DNA from: Emergomyces orientalis
Taxonomy: Eukaryota > Ascomycota > Eurotiomycetes > Onygenales > Ajellomycetaceae
DNA: 64,000 nt
Direction of reading: 5' to 3'
Assembly (NCBI GenBank): GCA_002110485.1
Contig: MOWL01000094.1
Span: 1 to 64,000, forward strand
Shown piece by piece: positions 56,770 to 64,000 of the stretch (position 1 is the first letter of the stretch; every line of letters starts with the position of its first letter). Below the pieces are notes generated by a model, which did no database searches, was not told where the DNA came from, and saw only the letters and a program-made list of their open reading frames with translations. Both the position numbers and the translations under genes were made by a program.

Positions 56770-57218
56770 GATGCGTGGCTTTCTTTTTCAATTGTTAGAC
56801 GTGGTTGGTTAGATTGGATGGAATGAATTGATCAATTATCTTTCCTCCATTTCCTCCTGGTTATTTCGTTTAAATGTAGGGATGCTCTACGGAGGTGGAA
56901 GCTGGTTGTATGCCTAGGTAAATTATGGGCCGAAACCCGCGATGAATTCTGGAAAGAGTGGATTCAGAGCAAAGTATAAGACTGCTTTACGGCTAATCTT
57001 GAAGTTAATGCTAGTGTAAAACACAGAATCAAGCTCTGTTTCTGTTTCTTCTTTTCTTTAACAAAATAATAAAATTAAATAGTATATGGAGAGGAGGCTG
57101 CAGTATAAAATGTCATATTACGGGCTATGCTAAATTCCCTGAAGAGTATATTTCTCTTGAAAATTCTTTGCCCTTTTCGCGCATCAAAACCGAAGAGCAT
57201 TCCGCGGTAGTTCTACAA
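56770..57218. other. Spacer 5' of the Fe-ADH gene
   Basis: About 450 bp between the start of the dehydrogenase gene and the end of the decayed gene. It should contain the dehydrogenase promoter. Nothing specific is seen. Confidence 0.5.
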
Positions 57219-58727
57219 TTAATGTCTGGAATATTGCCGCCGGACTCCTAACCACCTTACCCAGCAGGAACCGGTAAGCGAAGTAGCCGCCCCGAATCCC
57301 TTTTTAGGGAGGAATTTCGCTACTTTCCTTGCTCTCTCCGCACCGACAGGGCTCTCCTCAGCCTCCGAAAACTCGAAGTTCTTCTCTGCCAACAGACTAT
57401 ACATACCCTTTGCGTTCTCGAGATCAATCAGATACAGCTGCGCCAAATACTTGATCTAAATAATCGGGCAGCCCACCAGATAAGCTCGGAGTTCAATTCT
57501 TGTGGTCTTGGAGTCTGACACATCATCGACGAGGAAGGCAGTCGTTTGGGGGATGTACGACTCGGGAACAAACTCCCCATCTGTATGGCAATTCGGAGAA
57601 GAAGGCCGCACTTCGCTCGTCTCGGGGAAAATAATCTCCTCCTCCCCACTACCGCCGTTCCCACCATCTTCGTCGTCTGCTTTGTTCAGCAGCTAGAAAT
57701 ATATGGCAACAGAAAAGTGATACCGCAAATCTTCTGTAGCTATCCGTTCTGTTTCCACACATTGTGACAGGGTATTAAACAAGTTCCGCAGTAATGCCTG
57801 TTAAACTTCAAGGATTCTCGTTTAGTTTAACACAGGGGAAGGACTCTTTGCAGCCTAGAAAATTTTGAGAAAACTGGGCGATTTCTAGGGGTGGCTTCCA
57901 CAGCCATAACATTGGAGATATCCCTGCACTGATTGGTTTTTGCCTCTTGCCTTGACAGATCAACAAATGATCCTCAAGCAAAATAATCAAGTTCTGACTT
58001 TGTCACTCACTCCCCAGTATTGCCTGTAAAACACTCAGCTTCAGCCTACTATTCATTTGAAAGCCTGTTGTCAAACACTTCAGGTATTATGAAATTTATA
58101 TCTTACCGGAAATTGCCTGTACTTGAACTCCCATCGTCAAGTGCTTGGTTCCACAAGGCGTTGCGGGATGGGGTATAAAACATTTGATGATTTTGTTGCC
58201 GCCACGCACTTGCCTTCAACTCCTCACGCCGCGATAAGCTGATAATATCCGGGGACCGGCCTTCAATTAACAAAAGCTCCCTCTCGCGCCGACAAAATAG
58301 AGTCGGAGAGGGAAGTTCTTCAGTGAAATCTTATGAATAAAAAAACCACAGGGGCCGAAAAGGATCTCAATCAATCCGTAGCAGTTTCTGGTGACCTTGG
58401 AAGAGGCTTCTGGCAGATTAGATTTCCATGGTCATAGCTGATTATTTACGACATAACCTTGACTGAAGTTCCATCTCAAACTTCTCTTTGCCGTACGGCT
58501 CTTCGCGCGGCGTTGCCAACATATCCGACCCCCGGGGGCGGATCAGACTCACAGATTGGCTCTCCTGCACCTCGCATATTAGCAAGCACAGACTGTCGGA
58601 GGTGCTATTGGAGCAACTCCTTGGGCTTGGTACCTAAGCTGCCAGCTCCGAACTCAACGATCTTGTAGCCATCCTTTTGCTCTGTCAGCCGTTCGTCCGG
58701 TGCTACCCGATGTGGGTTGATTCCCAT
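57219..58727 (-). pseudogene. Decayed gene of unknown family with in-frame stops
   Basis: Three stretches on the minus strand read like protein but are broken. Segment A (58727-58446) starts MGINPHRVAPDERLTEQK and has stops at 58605-58607 (TAG) and 58476-58478 (TGA). Segment B (58329-58107) is open, follows a TAAG-type acceptor and ends at a GTAAGA donor. Segment C (57797-57219), 193 codons after an acceptor, has TAGs at 57693-57695 and 57456-57458, neither placed where a spliceable intron could remove it. In each TAG case the surrounding residues continue naturally, and a CAG codon mutated by C-to-T would explain three of the four stops. I do not recognise the family. An intact gene with non-standard introns is less likely. 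Confidence 0.5.
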
Positions 58728-60829
58728 CGATCATCTCGACTTGAGGGAGAACTACTGGTGGCTCGAGCAAACCATGGTTCCCCGGTCACTTGAGTAGATC
58801 CTAACTGAATCAGCTCAGATTTTGCGTTGAGGTTTCTCGGAAGTCAAGCAACCCGTAGGTAGGTAGGTATTTAGATATCATAATCCCCAAGCAAAACTGG
58901 AATAGTTCGGCCGGAGGATCTAAGGTAACATCGATGTCCCTCTCTCCCTCTTTCACAATGAAAATCACATCGCGCAAGATATGGATTTAGGTTTTTGTTT
59001 AGTGATAGAGTCGTTCTGTTTGACAGCCGCCGATACAAGCGGCCAAGAGACGCGTTGTTCCATGGACGGGATTAGGGGATGAATTGTGAGGTTGGGCTGG
59101 GCCCATGTCAGGCAACGGCTTCTTCTGGGATGAATTTACCCAAGCTAGACAAAGCCCAGGCCGTGGACTTCCCAAAGAGGAATACTTCCCAAACTCTGAG
59201 AAACCTTTAAAAGGCGCTATTCCCCAAATAGAATTGTACCAAACCATAATAGGGCAAAGTACAGACCAGATGGAATGACGCTAGTCTAAACCGGTGGGGG
59301 TCGCAGAGAGCTGCCAAAAGCGGCGGCCTCAAAGGGGAGCGCACATCAATATCACACTCCAAATTTCTCGCATATATCAAGTAGCTCGATGGATTGGCGA
59401 ACATCATTTCAAAGCTAAAAAGAGAAAAGGGAAAGTAGTGTAAAAATACCAGGAATATCACTCATTCTACATACGGTAGTTTAAGAGTATATATAAGTGG
59501 GCCCCCAAACTCTTTCTTACAAATACATACTCTCTGAGTACAATTCATGAACACAAAACAGAGGAGAGTACACCGGAAAAGAGAAAGAAAAAAACAGAAA
59601 CGCCCACCACGGGAAAAAAATACTCTAACAAACAAGAAAGGGAGAAAAGAGAAAAATGAAAAAGAAAACTTTTTCTTTCCCGTTTGTTTTGCCTGTCCAA
59701 TCTAGAGAAAAACCAAGAAAAATAGAAAAAAGGAGAAAAATTCCCGTTCTCTCAAATCGACAATTATCTTTCCTCCACAACCGGGGGGGCCGGGTTGAGG
59801 GAGGGAAAATGGCAAGGGAGGGGGGGAATATTCAAATCTTTATCATCGCGGATTCAATAATCATATATCACACTCACACACGCACACACTCACACACACA
59901 CACACTCACACAAAGTTTCAGGAGTGAAAAACTAGTTCAGGTAATAGTAAAACAATTTGTATCTTTTCTTTCTTCTTCGTCGTCGTCGTCTTCTACTTTT
60001 CATAACGTACCCCTATCAATGTGCTGGTAGCAGGAGGAGATGAGAGTGTGGTTGGTGCAGTAGGCGGGATGAGGGGGGCTTTATTAGGCCCTCATTCCAC
60101 CAATCGCGGAGGAGAAGAGAGAGAGAGAGAGAGTTCGTGTTTGTGTGCTGGAGAGTGGGAGTAAGCATATCAAATTTGCGACGGGGGGCGACGGGGGGGA
60201 AGAAAAGGAAAGAAAGGGAAAGGAAAGGAAGGAAAAATATATAAACAACTTTTTCCGGACCTCTGGATATCAGGTAGGTAAAGAAAGCAAGAGTGAAAAC
60301 GGCGACGGAGACGAGGTGAGGGGGGAGAAAGCCTATGAAAGATACGGACAGGCGGAGATAAGAAGATAAGAAGATAGAAGGACAGTCGCCGGGGTTGGGG
60401 GGATTGGCACGTAACACACGACTCGGACGCGGATAAAGGAAGGAAAGGAAAAGAAAGCAGAAGAAAACATGGGTGCCCAATAAAAGGTAGGCAAGACACA
60501 CACACAACCCATCAAAGGAAAAAGGAAAGAAAAAAAATAGAGTAAAATAAGAATGATGGAATAAAAAATAAAAAAAATAAGTACTCATAAATCACGTTAA
60601 AAAGTCGAACAGAGGCCGAAGAAAGCAAACGAGTCGGGCCGCGGAGGGGGTTCTTTTTTAAAAAGCGGCCAAAAACAACACATGGAAAAAAACACTTATG
60701 GGCTGCTTTTGTTTCGCCAACACCTGATAAACCATCCGCCCCTCCCATTTAACAAGCATCGGATTTGAAGAAAGAGAAAGAAAAAACGAAGAAAGAAAAA
60801 CAATTAAAGAATCACCCCGTGGAGTGGAA
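58728..60829. other. Gene-poor region and PABP 3' flank
   Basis: No gene is supported. Minus-strand frames at 58999-59247 and 59207-59461 have a mixed composition and could be further remnants of the decayed gene to the left, but I cannot join them. A CA-type microsatellite covers about 59869-59912, and a GA tract lies near 60116-60134. The right part should include the long 3' UTR of PABP. Confidence 0.45.
59869..59912. repeat. CA-type microsatellite
   Basis: Imperfect CA repeat with TC and GC interruptions, about 44 bp. Seen directly. Confidence 0.85.
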
Positions 60830-63416
60830 TTACGATTTCGTTTCTTCTGGCTGGCTCTCTTTCCCGGATTCCTTTGGCTTGGCTGCGTCGGGAGCTTCGC
60901 CTTCACCACCCTTATTCTTCATGTATTCATCATAAACATTGATTGCCTCATCAACCTTGGCGCGGAGTGCAGCCTCGTCATCGACCCTGTTGTAAGTAGT
61001 CAAACCGTTAGCATAGTGCTTACGATACGAAAAAAAAAAAACCCCCCCAAAAAAAACCTTGCGAAGCGTGAAAAAGGTATAAAACTTACAAACTAAGTAG
61101 TTCAGCATTGTCCATTTCCAAAAGCATACCAGTGATCTTGCCCGCCAACTCGGGTTGTTGGGCTTGGATCTTGGGGTAGATAGCTTCACCAAGCATTTGT
61201 TTTTGTTGAGCGGGTGGCGCGGCGCTCAAAGCCTGGAGGCTGAGGCTGGGACCACCCGCAGACTCATCACGGGGCGGCATTCCTTGAGCCGGAGCAGCTC
61301 CACGACCAGCTTGTCCAGGACGGCCCATGCCGCCTTGCTGGGGTGGCATGCCACGGCCCTGGGTGAAACCTTGACCGCCAGCGCGCATGCCAGGTACATT
61401 ACCCATATTTGGAGGCATACCCTGCATGCCGGCAACCTGACCGCGACCGCCACCACCTCGCCCAAACGATGCTTGGACCTGAGCAATAGCTTGAGGGTAG
61501 CTAAGGCCGTTTGGTAGGCCACCAGGGCCCTGGAGCGCACCAATGGGGAGTCCCTGGCCACCTAAGCCAAAGGCGTTAGGTGGGAGTTGTTGGTTGGGAT
61601 TAATACCACGTCCGCCTTGCTGTCCTGGGAAGCCACCAGCAAATTGGCCAGGGCGACCGCCTGGCATGCCGGGGAGGACCATTCCGGGTTGTTGACCAAA
61701 GGCCATACCACCGCGTTGTCCAGCGTTGGCAGGAATGAATCCTTGCTGGCCTGGTGGGTAGTAGACAGCGGGCTGCATGAACTGTTAAGATAATCAGAAT
61801 ACACAGGAAATCGTACAGGTGGGGTGGTATGAAATTCTCAAAACTTACTGGCTGGGACATTCCTGCAGCAGCAGCAACCTGCTGTTGTCGGATAGTATTA
61901 CGAGCTTGAATGCTTGCCTCGAGCTGCGGGCAGTAAACTGTTAGCAGGGCCATAGAAAGAGAGAATTTTATAGCCATGAAGTACGTACCTGGCTCTTGCG
62001 CACATCCTTACGTTGAGCAAGTGCAACGTATAGAGGTTTGCCGTTGACCATGCGCTGGTTCATCTCCGTGACAGCCTTGGAAGCTTCATCAGGATTGCTG
62101 AAGCATACGAAACCAAAGCCCTTGCTTTTTCCAAGTTTCTTATCATTGGATTTCTTGCTATCAGATTTCTCAGCCTTATCGCTCTTGTCAGCGGAGTCCT
62201 CTTCAGCGGGCTCCTTATTAGCCTCCTCCTTCACGTTCTCCTTGTTAGAGGTCTCTTTTTCCTTGTCAGATTCAGAATCAGCCTCCCCAATAGTGTCACG
62301 CATGACTCTGGCAGAGGTAATGTTTCCGAAGCCAATGAAAAGGTCCCGGAGCTTCTCATCATCAGTGTCATCGGTCAAGTTTTTGACGTAGAGGTTAACA
62401 CCTTGGTACTTGGATGCCTTTTCGACACGGGCAGCCTCATGTTGCTTGCGCAGCTCCTCCTCCCGCTCGTGTTTCTTCTGTGCGCGGCCAACGTAAAGTT
62501 TTTGGCCCTTGTAGTCTTTGTCATGTAGCTCTTCAACGGCGGCAGCAGCGCTCTCATGGTTGACGAAGTTGACGAAACCGAACCCTCTGCTCTTTCCAGT
62601 TTCGCTGTCGCGGCTGAGCGATGCGGAGGTGATATCGCCGTACTTCTCAAACAGCTCCCGGAACTCTTCATTGGAGACTTCAGTATCCAAGTTCTTCACA
62701 TAGACGTTGGTGAAGTTGGCCTTCATCTCCTCGAATTTGCTCTGGCGATCCTTCTTGGCGATGTGGTGGCCGACGAAAACCTTCTTCTCGTTTAGCAACA
62801 TACCGTTAACGTGTTTGATGGCGTTGGTGGCAGCTTCAGCGGTTTCGTAGTGGACAAAGCCATATCCCTTGGAGTTACCGAACTCGTCCTGGGCAACTTT
62901 GCAGCTGAGAATATTACCGAAAGCGGCGAAGGTGTCGTGAAGAGCCTTGTTGTCGATGGCAGTGTCCAAGTTCTTGATGAAGACATTACCCTGGCCGGTC
63001 TTGCGCAGAGCAGGATCACGCTGGGACCACATGATCCGGCAGGGTTTGCCCTTGATAAGAGTGTAGTTGAGGTCTTCGAGAGCACGCTCGCCATCAGCGG
63101 TATTGTTGTAGTTGACGTAGGCATAACCGAGAGAGCGTCTGGTGACGGCGTCGCGGCATACACGGATGGAGGCGACTTGGCCGATGGAGGAGAAGAGCTC
63201 GAAAAGCATGGCTTCGGTGACGGAGGGGTCTAATTCTCCGACGTAGAGGGAGGCAGAATGTGGTTGGGTGTTGCTGGGAGCAGCGGAGTTAGGGGTCTCG
63301 CTGCCATCTCCGGCAGCATCGTTCGCAACGTTTGTGTTGATGGTGGTGCCATTCGTCGACGATTCCACGGGGTTGGTCTCTGGGACGGCGGCGGAGGATA
63401 CTTCGGCAGCAGACAT
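60830..63416 (-). CDS. pab1: Poly(A)-binding protein (Pab1)
   Basis: Four exons (63416-61989, 61923-61849, 61781-61090, 60986-60830) give about 783 residues. PABP coats mRNA poly(A) tails and links them to translation initiation and deadenylation. Four RRMs are present: RRM1 at LYVGELDP, RRM2 at NVFIKNLD, RRM3 at NVYVKNLD and RRM4 at NLYVKNLT, each with its RNP1 octamer such as KGYGFVHY and RGFGFVNF. RRM4 is interrupted between RNP2 and RNP1 by a Glu/Lys/Ser-rich insert of roughly 55-60 residues. A Gly/Gln/Pro/Met-rich linker leads to the MLLE peptide-binding domain (KQMLGEAIYPKIQ ... ITGMLLEMDN), which spans the last intron. The C-terminus is a Glu/Lys-rich tail. Confidence 0.95.
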
Positions 63417-64000
63417 TTTGGCGATGGAGATTGTTGTCCTTTTTTTCTTCTTCTAATATCTATAGTGGCAAAGAAGCAGTGTGAGCTAGTGGCCAGACCA
63501 AACCAAGAGCAGAAAGGCACGGGTTTTCTTTGAAGAAGTTGGGAGACGACAACTTGGAGGATGTGTCTACTTTGTGGGATTTTTGCCAGGGGTCAGAGAA
63601 AGAAAGGTTAGAAAGACGTACACTGACTAGACACGTGTGATAGTCAAAGGAACGAAGAAGGATATCAACAGTAAGATCTGCCAATGAACGGGCTACCTGT
63701 TAGCACAGTCTTCTCCTTGATGGTTGTTGTTGCTGCTGGCGGCGGTGGTGTTGTTTGTGTAGTGGTGGGGATGGGAAAGAAAAAAAGGGAAAGCTGCAAG
63801 AGGTCAGAAGTGGACTCACCGGATAAGATCTCGTACAGGGCTTTCAAAGGGGGGTTTTCAACTTTTTTTGGCAAGTTACGAGTATTTTCGACAAGGGGAA
63901 GGGGGCAAAAGAAAGAGAAAGAGAGAGAGAGAGAGCACACTGGATGAGGACACAGTGGTTGAGCAGAGGGACACTGGGGATGTGGTAGTGTGTGGCGGTG
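63417..64000. promoter_or_regulatory. PABP 5' leader and promoter region
   Basis: Upstream of the PABP start on the minus strand. Just before the ATG the sense strand has an A/G-rich stretch (about 63440-63456). A GA tract lies at about 63917-63935. Yeast PAB1 and animal PABP messages carry A-rich leaders used in self-repression, but the stretch here is short, so this is only a suggestion. The window ends before any further gene. Confidence 0.4.

Noticed and set aside
57219..57797. Short introns removing the TAGs in the decayed gene
   Set aside because: The only GT-AG pairs around the TAGs would be 21 and 31 nt long, too short for fungal splicing, and the longer one would break the frame.

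Overview
This is a eukaryotic nuclear window from a filamentous ascomycete. The genes carry short GT-AG introns (about 50-130 bp) with branch-site-like CTAAC motifs, and the gene set is typical of Pezizomycotina. Protein features and the AT-rich, microsatellite-rich spacers fit Eurotiomycetes, probably Onygenales; that placement is inference from memory of protein families, not from a search. I rebuilt exon structures by hand from the sequence, requiring GT-AG boundaries and an open frame across every junction.

Layout, left to right. 1-1511: gene-free. 1512-3705 (-): CLD1/ABHD5-type alpha/beta hydrolase. 4948-6420 (+): Spo7-like subunit of the Nem1-Spo7 phosphatase. 7125-10297 (-): MCM3, seven exons, with an MCB-box cluster in its promoter. 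10873-15399 (-): large mitochondrial PPR protein of the Cya5 type. 16071-18126 (+): SRP68. 19380-21318: degenerate Tc1/mariner element with inverted ends and a TA duplication, holding a GC-rich island. 22664-24544 (+): ERG5 (CYP61). 25700-26708 (+): rhodanese-domain protein. 27693-31083 (-): eIF5B. 32291-36544 (-): MMS1_N/CPSF-A-like beta-propeller protein. 38574-39981 (+): Gyp8/TBC1D20-like Rab GAP. 40420-41627 (+): Yip1-domain protein. 42563-43617 (-): ubiquitin-L40 fusion with a start codon split by an intron. 44108-46998 (-): Rrn7. 48163-49147 (-): eIF5A. 49858-52346 (+): VPS52. 53071-54520 (+): L-2-hydroxyglutarate dehydrogenase. 54872-56769 (-): iron-type alcohol dehydrogenase. 57219-58727 (-): decayed gene with in-frame stops. 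60830-63416 (-): poly(A)-binding protein.

Most genes are conserved housekeeping functions: translation (eIF5B, eIF5A, ubiquitin-L40, PABP, SRP68), rRNA transcription (Rrn7), DNA replication (MCM3), membrane traffic (VPS52, Gyp8-like, Yip1-like), and sterol and lipid metabolism (ERG5, Spo7-like, CLD1-like). They do not form a metabolic cluster. I see no new multi-gene system. The unusual items are the split start codon with a 7-nt micro-exon in ubiquitin-L40, the decayed Tc1 element with its GC-rich island, the decayed gene at 57-58.7 kb with CAG-to-TAG-type stops, and the cell-cycle promoter boxes upstream of MCM3.
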